Source: Kitasatospora paranensis (GTDB lineage: Bacteria; Actinomycetota; Actinomycetes; Streptomycetales; Streptomycetaceae). Taken from it: a stretch of DNA of 64,000 bases. The DNA is taken from NCBI RefSeq assembly GCF_039544005.1, contig NZ_BAABKV010000001.1, forward strand, positions 6,634,001 to 6,698,000, written 5' to 3'. Position 1 is the stretch's first letter; each line of letters begins with the position of its first letter. A program made the translations under genes and the position numbers. Under the pieces are notes generated by a model. It made no database searches. It was not told the DNA's origin and saw only the letters and a list, made by a program, of their open reading frames with translations. Shown here one piece after another: positions 36,052 to 47,235 of the stretch.

Positions 36052-36810
36052 TCAGCGGGCGCCGCCGTTCACGTACAGCGTCTGGCCGCTCACGTAGGAG
36101 GCGTCCTCGCTGGCCAGGAAGGCGACCACGGCGGCGATCTCCTCCGGCAGCCCGACCCGGCGCAGCGGGGTGCGCTCGGCCGCCAGTGCCTGGTGGTCCT
36201 CGGCGCTGGCCCCCACCCGCTCGGCCGTGGCCGCGGTCATCGGGGTGGCGATGTAGCCGGGGGCGACGGCGTTCACGTTGACGTTGTACGGGCCGAGCTC
36301 GATCGCCAGGGTGGCGGTGAGACCCTGGATGCCGGCCTTGGCGGCGGCGTAGTTGGCCTGGCCCCGGTTGCCGAGGGCGGAGCGGGAGGAGAGCGAGACG
36401 ATCTTGCCGTACTTCTGCTTCACCATGTACGCCTGCGCCACGTGGCTGCAGTTGAAGGCGCTGGTGAGGTTGACCGTCAGCACCGCGTCCCAGTCGCTCT
36501 TCGGCATCTTGAAGAACAGGTTGTCCCGGGTGATGCCGGCGTTGTTGACCAGGATGTGCAGCGCGCCGAGGTCGGCGACGACCTGGGCGAAGACCGTCTC
36601 GACCGCGTCGTGGTCGGCCACGTCGCAGCCGTAGGCGCGGGCCGTGCCGCCCTTGGCGGTGATCGCGTCGACGGTGGCCTGCGCCCGCTCGGCGGTGAGG
36701 TCGATCACCGCGACGGCCGCGCCCTCCTCGGCGAGGCGGGCGGCGGTGGCCGCGCCGATGCCCTGGGCGGCGCCGGTCACCACGGCGACCTTGCCTGCGA
36801 ATCGCGTCAT
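36052..36810 (-). CDS. 3-oxoacyl-reductase (FabG-type SDR)
   Basis: A 252-residue short-chain dehydrogenase. The cofactor motif is VVTGAAQGIGAA; NNAG is present in LVNNAGITRDN; the catalytic Ser-Tyr-Lys set is in SLSSRSALGNRGQANYAAAKAG; the C-terminal PGYIATPMT and SGQTLYVNGG are typical of FabG. ATG 36810 has GAGGAG 8 bases upstream. It starts 12 bases after the thiolase stop, so it is the last gene of an acyl-CoA dehydrogenase, thiolase, reductase operon. In this setting it more likely oxidises or reduces 3-hydroxyacyl/3-oxoacyl-CoA in a degradative or acetoacetyl-CoA pathway than primary fatty-acid synthesis. Confidence 0.9.
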   Translation of the reverse strand: MTRFAGKVAVVTGAAQGIGAATAARLAEEGAAVAVIDLTAERAQATVDAITAKGGTARAYGCDVADHDAVETVFAQVVADLGALHILVNNAGITRDNLFFKMPKSDWDAVLTVNLTSAFNCSHVAQAYMVKQKYGKIVSLSSRSALGNRGQANYAAAKAGIQGLTATLAIELGPYNVNVNAVAPGYIATPMTAATAERVGASAEDHQALAAERTPLRRVGLPEEIAAVVAFLASEDASYVSGQTLYVNGGAR

Positions 36811-36821
36811 CTGACTGCTCC

Positions 36822-38009
36822 TCAGTTGTTCTCGACGAGTACGGCGGTGCCCTGTCCGACGCCGACGCACATGGTGGCCAGGCCCCGCCGGGCGCCGGTG
36901 CGGCGCATCCGGTGCAGCAGGGTGGTGAGGATCCGGGCGCCGGAGCCGCCCAGGGGGTGGCCGAGGGCGATGGCGCCGCCGGAGGGGTTGACCAGCTCCG
37001 GGTCGACGCCCAGTTCGCCGACGCAGGCCAGCGCCTGGGCCGCGAAGGCCTCGTTGAACTCGGCCTCCTCGACGTCGCCGAGCGCCCAGCCGGTGCGGCC
37101 GAGCACCTTGCGGACGGCCGGCACCGGGCCGATGCCCATGACGTCCGGGTGGACGCCCGCGGAGGCGCCGGCCACGTACCGGCCGAGCGGCTGCACGCCG
37201 AGGGTGCGCAGCGCGTCCTCGCTGACCAGCAGCAGGCCGGCCGCGCCGTCGTTCATCGGCGAGGCGTTGCCCGCGGTGACGGTGCCGCCGGCCCGGAAGA
37301 CCGGCTTGAGGCCGGCCAGCTTGGCGAGCGTGGTGTCCTCGCGGATCGACTCGTCGGCGCCGACCGTGACGCCGTCGGGGCGGACGATCGGCAGCAGTTC
37401 GGCGTCGAACTGCCCGTCCTTGCGGGCGGCGGCCGCCCGCTGGTGGCTGCGCAGGGCGAAGGCGTCCTGCTGCTCACGGGTGATGCCGTACCGGGCGGCG
37501 ACCTCCTCCGCGGTCTCGCCCATCGACAGGACGCCGTGCAGCTCCTTCATCCGCGGGTTGGTCAGCCGCCAGCCGAGCCGGGTGTCGAAGGTCTCCATCC
37601 GGTGCGGCAGCGCCTCGTCGGGGCGGGGCAGCACGAACGGCGCCCGGCTCATCGACTCGCAACCGCCGGCGATCACGACCTCGGCCTCGCCGGAGCCGAT
37701 CGCCCGGGCGGCGGTGGTGACGGCCTCCATGCCGGAGGCGCAGAGCCGGTTCACGGTGGCGCCGGGGACGGAGTCGGGCAGCCCGGCGAGCAGCACGGCC
37801 ATCCGGGCGAGGTTGCGGTTGTCCTCGCCCGCCTGGTTGGCGGCACCCCAATAGACGTCGTCGATCAGGGCGGGGTCGAGCTGCGGTACGTCGGCCAGCA
37901 GGCCGGTGAGGACGGCGGCCGACAGGTCGTCGGACCGTACGGTGGACAGCGCGCCGCGCAGCCGTCCGATCGGGGTGCGGCGGGCGGCGGCGAAGTAGAC
38001 GGGACGCAC
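36822..38009 (-). CDS. Thiolase (acetyl-CoA acyltransferase)
   Basis: A 395-residue thiolase with all active-site elements: nucleophile Cys90 in VNRLCASGMEAV, the NEAFA loop (EEAEFNEAFAAQALAC), the GHPLGGSGARI His loop and the C-terminal Cys in TMCVGVGQGTAV. The TRIPFGR-like opening reads AARRTPIGRLRG, and the internal ESMSRAPFVL matches degradative acetyl-CoA acyltransferases (FadA/PcaF type). GTG 38009 has AAGGAG about 10 bases upstream. It is 42 bases after the acyl-CoA dehydrogenase stop, in the same operon. It would cleave 3-oxoacyl-CoA (or 3-oxoadipyl-CoA) with CoA. Confidence 0.93.
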   Translation of the reverse strand: MRPVYFAAARRTPIGRLRGALSTVRSDDLSAAVLTGLLADVPQLDPALIDDVYWGAANQAGEDNRNLARMAVLLAGLPDSVPGATVNRLCASGMEAVTTAARAIGSGEAEVVIAGGCESMSRAPFVLPRPDEALPHRMETFDTRLGWRLTNPRMKELHGVLSMGETAEEVAARYGITREQQDAFALRSHQRAAAARKDGQFDAELLPIVRPDGVTVGADESIREDTTLAKLAGLKPVFRAGGTVTAGNASPMNDGAAGLLLVSEDALRTLGVQPLGRYVAGASAGVHPDVMGIGPVPAVRKVLGRTGWALGDVEEAEFNEAFAAQALACVGELGVDPELVNPSGGAIALGHPLGGSGARILTTLLHRMRRTGARRGLATMCVGVGQGTAVLVENN

Positions 38010-38050
38010 GTCGTCGGGCTCCTTGTCTGGGGGTTGGTCCTGGCGGGTGG

Positions 38051-39199
38051 TCAGAACGCGTTGATGCCGGTCAGGGATCGCCCGATCAGCAGCTTGTGGA
38101 TCTGGCTGGTGCCTTCGTACAGGGTCATCACCCGGGCGTCGCGCAGGTACTTGCCGACCGGGTACTCGTCGATGAACCCGTAGCCGCCGAAGACCTGCAG
38201 TGCGTTGTTGGCCGCCCGGACGGCCGCCTCGCTCGCGTAGAGCTTGGCGACGGAGGACTCGGTGGCGAAGGGGAGGCCGCGCTCGATGTGGTCGGCGACC
38301 CGCCAGGTGAGCAGCCGGGCCGCGTCGACGTCGACCGCGATGTCGGAGAGCAGCTCCTGGACGAGCTGGCGGGAGGCGATCGGGGTGCCGAACTGCTCGC
38401 GCTCGCCGGCGTACTTCACGGCTGCCTCCAGGCAGGCCCGGGCGATGCCGACGCAGCCGGCGGCCACCGACATCCGGCCCTTGGCGAGGGCGGCCATCGC
38501 GACGGTGAAGCCCTTGCCCTCGGCGCCGAGCCTGGCGCTGTCGGGCACCCGCACCCCGTCGAACACCAGCTCCGCGGTGGCCTGGCCGCGCAGCCCGAGC
38601 TTGCCGTGCACGGTGCGGCGCTCGAAGCCGGGCAGGGCGGTCTCCACCAGGAAGGCGGTGATGCCGCGGTGGCCGGGCTCGCCCGTCCGGGCGAAGACCA
38701 GAGCGACGTCGGCCCAGGTGCCGTTGGTGATGAACATCTTGCTGCCGGTGATCAGCCAGCCGTCGCCGTCCCGGACGGCCTTCGTCGTCAGGTTGGCGGC
38801 GTCCGACCCGGTGCCGGGCTCGGTCAGCGCGAAGCAGCCGAGCGCCTCGCCGGAGGTGAGGCCGGGCAGCCACCGGCGCTTCTGCTCCTCGGTGCCGTAC
38901 GCGTTGACCGACTTGGCGACCAGGCCGAGCGAGACCGAGACGATGCCGCGCACCGCGGAGTCGCCGCGGCCGAGCTCCTCCAGCACCAGGCAGTAGGCGA
39001 GGTGGTCGCCGCCGCTGCCGCCGTACTCCTCCGGGATCGTCAGCCCGAGGAAGCCGACCGCGCCGAGCTTCGCGATCACCGACCGGTCCACCGACTCGGC
39101 GCGGTCCCACGCGGCGGCGAACGGGACGATCTCGCGGTCGGTGAAGTCGGCGGCGAGGTCGCGGACGGCGGCCTGCTCGTCGGACAGCTCAAGGTTCAT
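38051..39199 (-). CDS. Acyl-CoA dehydrogenase
   Basis: A 382-residue flavin acyl-CoA dehydrogenase: CFALTEPGTGSDAANL (FAD/substrate loop), WLITGSKMFITNGTWAD, the REQFGTPI block, QVFGGYGFIDEYPVGKYLRDARVMTLYEGTSQIHKLLI with the catalytic Glu in LYEGTS. This matches the short/branched-chain subgroup whose base lies near the C-terminus. ATG 39199 (MNLELSDEQ) is used; GAGG lies 11 bases upstream; a GTG at 39211 would overlap it. It is the first gene of the operon with thiolase and FabG, and divergent from a TetR gene with a shared palindrome at 39217-39235, which is probably the operator. Confidence 0.93.
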   Translation of the reverse strand: MNLELSDEQAAVRDLAADFTDREIVPFAAAWDRAESVDRSVIAKLGAVGFLGLTIPEEYGGSGGDHLAYCLVLEELGRGDSAVRGIVSVSLGLVAKSVNAYGTEEQKRRWLPGLTSGEALGCFALTEPGTGSDAANLTTKAVRDGDGWLITGSKMFITNGTWADVALVFARTGEPGHRGITAFLVETALPGFERRTVHGKLGLRGQATAELVFDGVRVPDSARLGAEGKGFTVAMAALAKGRMSVAAGCVGIARACLEAAVKYAGEREQFGTPIASRQLVQELLSDIAVDVDAARLLTWRVADHIERGLPFATESSVAKLYASEAAVRAANNALQVFGGYGFIDEYPVGKYLRDARVMTLYEGTSQIHKLLIGRSLTGINAF

Positions 39200-39216
39200 G
39201 GCGGCGGGCACCTCGT

Positions 39217-39235
39217 AAACTAGCGCTGCAAGTTT
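39217..39235. promoter_or_regulatory. Palindrome in the TetR/acyl-CoA dehydrogenase divergent region
   Basis: AAACTAGCGCTGCAAGTTT is an imperfect palindrome (AAACT...AGTTT arms, GC..GC inner matches) 18 bases upstream of the acyl-CoA dehydrogenase ATG and 92 bases before the TetR GTG. Size and place fit a TetR-family operator. Confidence 0.5.
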
Positions 39236-39326
39236 TCTGTGACTCTAACCCGGCCGCCGCCGCCGCGGAAGACCCACCTGCAAGAATGTCGCTCACCCCA
39301 CCCGGCCGAAGGAGGCGACGACGACC

Positions 39327-39959
39327 GTGCCCCGCCCGCGCACCCCGCTGCTCAGCCGCGAGCGGATCGTCGCCGCGGCGCTCGCCCTCGTCGACGCCGA
39401 AGGGCTCGCCGCACTGTCCACCCGCCGGCTCGCCACCGAGCTGTCGGTCAGCGGGCCGTCGCTCTACAACCACTTCGCCACCAAGGACGACCTCCTCGAT
39501 GCCGTCGTGGACAGCGTGATGGGCGAGGTCGACCTCGGCATGTTCGACGCGCCGGAGGACTGGCGGGCCGCCCTGGCCGCCTGGGCCCGCTCCTACCGCG
39601 CCGCCCTCGCCGCCCACCCCAACGTCGTGCCCGTGCTCGCCCAGGGTCCCGGCCGCCGCCCCAACGCCCTGCGGCTGGCCGACGCCGTCTTCGGCTGCCT
39701 CGTCGACGCCGGCTGGCCGCGTGGCCAGGCCACCCGGATCGGCGCCCTGATGCGGTACTTCATCACCGGATCCGCCCTCGGCTCGTTCGCTGCCGGATTC
39801 CCCGAGGACGCCGGGGTGTACGCCGCCGACTACCCCCACCTCGCCGACGCCCACCGCCTCGCCGAGCACCGCCGCGCCGTCGACGAGGGCGCCTTCGAGA
39901 CCGGGCTCGAAGCCCTCCTGGACGGCCTCGCCCTGCGCTACGCCCGGCTGCCGGACTGA
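39327..39959 (+). CDS. TetR family regulator (TetR/TetR_C-like)
   Basis: A 210-residue TetR protein. LLSRERIVAAALALVDAEGLAALSTRRLATELSVSGPSLYNHFATKDDLLDAVVD is the DNA-binding domain; the recognition helix VSGPSLYNHF and the C-terminal domain (DWRAALAAWARSYRAALAAHP, GALMRYFITGSALGSFAAGF) resemble the TetR_C (tetracycline-repressor) subgroup. GTG 39327 has GAAGGAGG 10 bases upstream. It is divergent from the acyl-CoA dehydrogenase operon and probably represses it, and itself, at the palindrome 39217-39235. The effector might be an acyl-CoA, which is inference from context. Confidence 0.88.
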   Translation: MPRPRTPLLSRERIVAAALALVDAEGLAALSTRRLATELSVSGPSLYNHFATKDDLLDAVVDSVMGEVDLGMFDAPEDWRAALAAWARSYRAALAAHPNVVPVLAQGPGRRPNALRLADAVFGCLVDAGWPRGQATRIGALMRYFITGSALGSFAAGFPEDAGVYAADYPHLADAHRLAEHRRAVDEGAFETGLEALLDGLALRYARLPD

Positions 39960-40052
39960 CCCGCGGTCACCGCGGCCGCCCCCGCTGACGGGCGGGCTGC
40001 CGGCCTTCCTGACGCCCGCGACCCGCGGGTGTCAGCCCATCCCTGCTGCACC

Positions 40053-40076
40053 GTGACCGACGTCGTGACCGACGTC
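40053..40076 (+). repeat. 12-base tandem direct repeat
   Basis: GTGACCGACGTC occurs twice in immediate succession at 40053-40064 and 40065-40076. The inner GACGTC is self-complementary, so it could be a binding site or chance repetition. Confidence 0.6.
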
Positions 40077-40081
40077 GGGGC

Positions 40082-40109
40082 ACGGCACCCGGGCGTAGCC
40101 GGGTGCCGT
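40082..40109 (+). terminator. Hairpin between TetR and ArsR-type genes
   Basis: ACGGCACCCGG (40082-40092) and CCGGGTGCCGT (40099-40109) form a perfect 11-bp stem with a 6-base loop, about 120 bases after the TetR stop. It may terminate that transcript. Confidence 0.5.
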
Positions 40110-40237
40110 CCTCGGTGCTCGCCGGCGGTTCGGCGGCGGGCGCGACCGCGTCCCGCGCCGGCTCCTGAGCGGTCGTCATGTCCCGTGACCCCACGCGCCG
40201 GACGGCGGGTTCCGGAGGTTCGAGCGAATCCCCTTGC

Positions 40238-40265
40238 GCAATGGTCAAGAATCGTTGACCATTGC
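40238..40265 (+). promoter_or_regulatory. Perfect 11-bp inverted repeat, likely ArsR-type operator
   Basis: GCAATGGTCAA (40238-40248), spacer GAATCG, TTGACCATTGC (40255-40265): a perfect 11-bp inverted repeat ending 4 bases before the ATG of the ArsR-type gene. It leaves no room for a separate ribosome site, so transcription probably starts at or near the ATG and the repeat overlaps the promoter. Autoregulation of the regulator-exporter pair is expected. Confidence 0.7.
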
Positions 40266-40269
40266 TCAC

Positions 40270-40809
40270 ATGCCCACCGACGATCTCCCCGAGACCTTTC
40301 ACGTCACCACGGACGAGCAGTTGCGCGCCGTCTCCAACCTCACCCGTCACCGGATCATGGCCGTGCTCCGCTTCGAGCCTGCGACGATCACTCAGATCGC
40401 CGACCGGGTGGGCCTGGCGAAGGGGAGCTCCAGCTACCACGTACGGCTGCTGGAGCGGGCCGGTCTGGTGAAGGTGGTACGGACGCGGAAGGTCCGGGGC
40501 GTCACCGAGCGGTACTACGCCATGGCCGCGCGGTCGATCGAACTGCCGGATCCGGGCGAAGGAGGGCCGGATGTGCTGATGCGCCATGCGGTGGCGGACC
40601 TGGAGGCGTCGCCGGCGGACGGCGAGCGGCACGTGCGGATGGCGCACCTGCGGCTCACCGACGAGCAGTTCGCACAGCTGGGGGCGCGGCTGCAGGCACT
40701 GGCGGACGAGTACCGGGCGCTGTCCGATCCGTCAGTGCCGGACACCTCGCTCGTCTTCGCCCTGTTCCACCCGGCAGTGCGCGCGCAGAGCGAGGAGGGC
40801 TCCAAGTGA
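40270..40809 (+). CDS. ArsR-type winged-helix regulator coupled to MFS exporter
   Basis: A 179-residue helix-turn-helix protein. LRAVSNLTRHRIMAVLRFEPATITQIADRVGLAKGSSSYHVRLLERAGLVKVVRTRKVRGVTERYY is the ArsR/HTH_20 winged helix including the VRLLERAGLV recognition pattern and wing. The rest is a helical domain without metal-binding Cys/His pairs, so a small-molecule ligand is more likely than a metal. ATG 40270 follows the 11-bp inverted repeat directly, suggesting leaderless translation. The stop overlaps the MFS start (GTGA). It is expected to repress the pair until an exported compound appears. Confidence 0.9.
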   Translation: MPTDDLPETFHVTTDEQLRAVSNLTRHRIMAVLRFEPATITQIADRVGLAKGSSSYHVRLLERAGLVKVVRTRKVRGVTERYYAMAARSIELPDPGEGGPDVLMRHAVADLEASPADGERHVRMAHLRLTDEQFAQLGARLQALADEYRALSDPSVPDTSLVFALFHPAVRAQSEEGSK

Positions 40810-42101
40810 ACGCAGAAACTCGGAAGTTGCCGACCGGATTCGGACGGCTGTGGACCGCGCAGACGGTCTCCTCGCTCGGCGACGGGGTCACGCAGGCCGC
40901 GCTGCCGCTGCTCGCGCTGACGCTCACGCGGGATCCGATGGCGCTCGCCGTCGTCACGGCCGCCGGAACGCTGCCGTGGCTGCTCCTCGGGGTGCTCGGC
41001 GGTGCGCTGGTGGACCGCTGGGACCGCCGCCGCACCATGTGGGTCGCGGACGCGGCGCGTGCGGTGCTGCTCGCGATACCCGCGGCGGCGGCCGCGCTCG
41101 ACGTGCTGACCATTCCGCTGCTCGCGGCCGTCGCGTTCCTGCTCGGCCTCGGCTCGCTCTTCTTCGACACGGCTGCCACGGCCTACCTGCCGGATCTGCT
41201 CCGCCGCGACCCCGCACTCCTGGAGCGAGCCAACTCCCGCCTGCGCGGCGCCCAGACCGCCATGTCCGGCTTCGCGGGGCCGCCCGCGGGCAGTGCGCTG
41301 CTCGCGCTCGGGCGGGCGGTTCCGCTGGTCGCCGACGCGGTGTCGTTCCTGCTCTCCGCGCTGCTCGTCCGTACGCTGCCCGCCATGCCGCGCCCCGTGC
41401 CCGAGGTCCGCGAATCACTGCTGCGGCAGGCGCGGGCCGGGGCCTCGTACGTCTTCGGGGACCGGGTGCTGCTCGGGCTCGCGCTCCGCCCGGCGGTCGG
41501 GAACATCGCCTTCCTCGCCGTGGAGACCGTGCTCGCCCTCTTCGCGCACGACCGCCTCGGCATCGACACCTACGGCTTCGGCCTGCTCCTCACCGCGGAG
41601 GCCACCGGTGGCCTGCTCGGTGCGGGCATCGCCTCCCAGCTCGGCCGACGAATCGGCACCGGCACCGCGCTGACCTGTACGGCCGCCGTCGAAGGGCTTG
41701 CCGTCCTGGGCCTGGCCGCGGCCCCGAACCCGTACGCGGCGGGGTTGGCACTGGCCGTCTGCGGGGCCGGCATGGGAGCCACGATGGTGCTCGCCCCCTC
41801 CCTCCGGCAGGCGATCGTCCCGGCCCACCTGATGGGCCGGGTCGCCTCCACCTCCCGCATGCTGGCCATGTGCGCCGCCCCCGTCGGGGCGTTCCTCGGT
41901 GGCTGGCTGGCCACCAGGTACGACATCCGCACCCCGCTCTGGGCCGCCGGCGCCCTCCTCCTGGCGATGACGGCCGTCACGGCGTCCATGACCAGCAACC
42001 GCCGGGTCGAGGCGGCGCTGCGTGCCGCCGCCCCGGCCGGCGGTCCGGACCGGCCGGCCCTCCAGGAGCCCGCCCGGGAGAGCGCGGCCGCCGTGTCGTG
42101 A
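40806..42101 (+). CDS. MFS transporter (drug exporter type)
   Basis: A 431-residue major facilitator with 12 predicted TM segments. FGRLWTAQTVSSLGDGVTQAALPLLAL starts TM1 as in MFS_3/enterobactin-exporter (EntS-like) proteins; GALVDRWDRRRTMWVAD is the loop 2-3 motif A (DRWDRRR); ALGRAVPLVADAVSFLLSALLV is TM6. The C-terminal 35 residues are a Pro/Ala/Glu tail. GTG 40806 overlaps the regulator stop, so the two are coupled. Predicted function is proton-driven efflux of an organic compound across the cytoplasmic membrane; substrate unknown. Confidence 0.9.
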   Translation: MNAETRKLPTGFGRLWTAQTVSSLGDGVTQAALPLLALTLTRDPMALAVVTAAGTLPWLLLGVLGGALVDRWDRRRTMWVADAARAVLLAIPAAAAALDVLTIPLLAAVAFLLGLGSLFFDTAATAYLPDLLRRDPALLERANSRLRGAQTAMSGFAGPPAGSALLALGRAVPLVADAVSFLLSALLVRTLPAMPRPVPEVRESLLRQARAGASYVFGDRVLLGLALRPAVGNIAFLAVETVLALFAHDRLGIDTYGFGLLLTAEATGGLLGAGIASQLGRRIGTGTALTCTAAVEGLAVLGLAAAPNPYAAGLALAVCGAGMGATMVLAPSLRQAIVPAHLMGRVASTSRMLAMCAAPVGAFLGGWLATRYDIRTPLWAAGALLLAMTAVTASMTSNRRVEAALRAAAPAGGPDRPALQEPARESAAAVS

Positions 42102-42367
42102 CGCCTGCCGCGGAGGCGTCGTACCGGGCCGGGTGGCAGGCCCCGACGGGGCGCGACGAGTGGCCGGGTCGGTCGGGGTGCCGGCTGTCGGCCCTCGTCG
42201 TCCGCGTGGTCCTCGGCGGGCGCCGTCGGCCGGACGGAGGGATCCGCTCCGTCCATCGGGGCACCCGGCCGCCCCGCCGGTTTGCGCCCGCTGACGTACG
42301 GTCATGTCTAGGCGGCCGGCAGGCCGAGCCCTCCGGGTCGGCCTCTCCCCACCTGGAGGTCCGTACC

Positions 42368-43554
42368 GTGTCCGCTCGCCCGCTCCCACCCCGACGCCTC
42401 CACCGGCCGGGCCGGTGCGCCACCGCCCTGCTCGCGGCGGCGGCGCTGGTCGCCCTCGTCCCCGCCGACGCCGAGGCGGGCGGCCGCCCCGACAGCCCGT
42501 CCTCGCTCCAGCACCGGCTCGACGAGCTGGTGCGCGCCGCTGGCGGGCCGCCCGGTGCCATCGCGATCCTCCGGCGCGGCGACCGCTCGGAGGTCTACCG
42601 CTCCGGTGTCGCCGAGGTGGGGGAGCCGGGCGCACCGCGCGCCGACGACCACATGCGGATCGCCAGCGTCGCCAAGGCGTTCAGCGGCGCCGTCGCGCTC
42701 CGGCTGGTCGACCGCGGGGCCCTCGGCCTGGACGACACCCTCGGGCAGCGCCTCCCCGACCTCCCGGCGGCCTGGGCGGCCGTGACACTCCGCCAGCTCC
42801 TCCAGCACACCAGCGGGCTGCCGGACTACAGCGACTCCGCGGCCTTCCGCGCCGTCATCACGGCCGACCCGCACCACGTCTTCGACTCCCGGCACCTGCT
42901 CGACTACGTCGCCGACCAGGGCCTGCTCTTCACCCCCGGCAGCAGCTACCGGTACTCCAACTCCGACAACATCGCCGTCGCGCTGATGGCCGAGGCCGCC
43001 ACCGGCCGCCGCTACGAGGAACTGCTCGGCCGGCTGGTCGACCGGCCGCTCGGCCTGCGCGACACCGGCCTCCCGCAGGGCTACCGGCTCCCCGAGCCCT
43101 ACCTGCACGGCTACGACGTCACACCGCCGGACGCGCCGGTGGACGTCTCCACGCTGTTCGGTGCCTCCGGGGCCTGGGCCTCCGGCGGGATCGTCTCCAC
43201 CCCGGCCGACCTGTCCACCTTCATCGGCGCGTACGGCGGGGGCGCCTGGTCACCGCGCCGACCCGCCGCCAGCAGCTGGCCTTCGTGCCCGGCGCCTCCG
43301 AACCCGCCGGACCGGGCACCAACGCGGCCGGCCTGGCGCTCTTCCGCTACACCACCCGCTGCGGCGTGGTGTACGGGCACACCGGCAACACCGCCGGCTA
43401 CACCCAGTTCGCGGCCGCCACCCCCGACGGCCGCGGCTCGGTCACCGTCTCCGTCTCCGAGCAGATCAGCCAGTCCACCCGGCCGGCCCTGCTGGCCCGG
43501 CTGCGGGACGTCGAGGAGAACTTCGTCTGCGCCCTGCTGAACGACCGCCCGTAG
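42368..43554 (+). CDS. Secreted serine hydrolase of beta-lactamase/DD-peptidase class C type (frame broken near 43240)
   Basis: About 395 residues after repair. GTG 42368 has GGAGG 8 bases upstream; the signal peptide is ATALLAAAALVALVPADAEA. The S-x-x-K nucleophile motif is Ser100-Val-Ala-Lys103 (MRIASVAKAFSGA); Tyr-x-Asn is in YRYSNSDNIAVAL; and the third box is GHTGNTAGYTQF. The last 100 residues lie in another frame: adding one G to GGGGG at 43238-43242 gives AYGGGRLVTAPTRRQQLAFVP. Streptomycete members are D-Ala-D-Ala carboxypeptidases, esterases or D-amino acid peptidases; sequence does not decide among them. Confidence 0.87.
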
Positions 43555-43585
43555 GGCCTGTCGGACAAGCCCTGGCGCCACGGCC

Positions 43586-43626
43586 GCGGCCGGCGGCCCC
43601 CGCACGTGGCGGGGGCCGCCGGCCGC
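43586..43626. terminator. Bidirectional terminator hairpin
   Basis: A perfect 18-bp stem (43586-43603 with 43609-43626, starting GCGGCCGGCG) around ACGTG separates the convergent serine hydrolase and VOC genes. Confidence 0.8.
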
Positions 43627-43661
43627 GTGTGCCGACCGTGCCGGTGACGGCGCCGGGCGGC

Positions 43662-44072
43662 TCAGCCGAGCTGGTTGATCCGGATCAGGTTGCCGGCCGG
43701 GTCGCGGAAGGCGCAGTCACGGACACCGTAGGGCTGGTCGGCGGGCTCCTGGACGACGTCCGCGCCGGTGGCCTCGATCTTGGCGAAGACGGCGTCGAGG
43801 TCGGAGGTCGCGAAGGTGATGTGGGCGTAGTTGCCCTTGGCCATCATCTCGGTGACGGTGCGGCGCTCGTCGTCGGTCACGGTCGGGTCGGCGGCCGGGG
43901 GCTCCAGCACGATGGCGGTGCCGGGCTGGCCGGCCGGGCCGAGGGTGATCCAGCGCATCGCGTCGTAGCCCACGTCGTTGCGGACTTCGAAGCCGAGCGC
44001 GTCGCGGTAGAAGGCGAGGCTGGCGTCGGGGTCGGTGTGCGGGAGGAACGTCCAGTGAATGGTGAGGTCCAT
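43662..44072 (-). CDS. VOC-fold protein (glyoxalase/bleomycin-resistance superfamily)
   Basis: A 136-residue VOC protein made of two beta-alpha-beta-beta-beta units: TIHWTFLPHTDPDASLAFYRDALGFEVRNDVGYDAMRWITLG and YAHITFATSDLDAVFAKIEATGADVV, ending DCAFRDPAGNLIRINQLG. The His in TIHWTF and HITF and the final Glu/Asn positions are potential metal ligands, but the last metal Glu appears replaced by Asn. ATG 44072 is chosen; a GTG at 44081 is in frame. It follows the AraC gene by 10 bases and is therefore in one unit with it. It could bind or modify a toxic compound. Confidence 0.87.
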   Translation of the reverse strand: MDLTIHWTFLPHTDPDASLAFYRDALGFEVRNDVGYDAMRWITLGPAGQPGTAIVLEPPAADPTVTDDERRTVTEMMAKGNYAHITFATSDLDAVFAKIEATGADVVQEPADQPYGVRDCAFRDPAGNLIRINQLG

Positions 44073-44082
44073 GACTGCCACG

Positions 44083-44526
<444 letters not shown>

Positions 44527-44620
44527 CCGAAAAGCGTGCCACACGCCACCGACGGCCGGGGGCGTTCGCCCTTCCGGCCGTCGGTGGCCTCGCCCGTGGC
44601 GGCGGACCGCGGGCGGCCGG

Positions 44621-47017
<2,397 letters not shown>

Positions 47018-47235
47018 GCTCTTCGGTGTCTCCCTCTGTCGGGCGGGGGCCGCCCTCGCCGCCCCCGCCGGTGCCGCCCTCGCCGGTGCCGCCCGGCCGC
47101 CGCCCACCGGCGCCGGGGACGGCCCGGTGCCGGTGAGGCCCATGGCCGCCACGCTATCGGCGCCGCGGGGCCCGTGCTTCTCGATTCCTGACCGGACGGT
47201 CGGCCGTGCCGCGTGCGGAGGGTGTCGGACCGGCC

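Larger units (their letters stand above)
39960..40269. other. 310-base gene-free region with hairpin, tandem repeat and operator
   Basis: No coding frame here is convincing. Contents: a tandem 12-mer (40053-40076), an 11-bp hairpin (40082-40109) and the perfect inverted repeat before the ArsR-type gene (40238-40265). The remaining sequence is unremarkable. Confidence 0.6.

Noticed and set aside
40053..40109. Tandem 12-mer and hairpin as a small CRISPR-like or attenuator element
   Set aside because: Only two adjacent copies without spacers, and no leader peptide; a terminator-like hairpin is the simpler reading.
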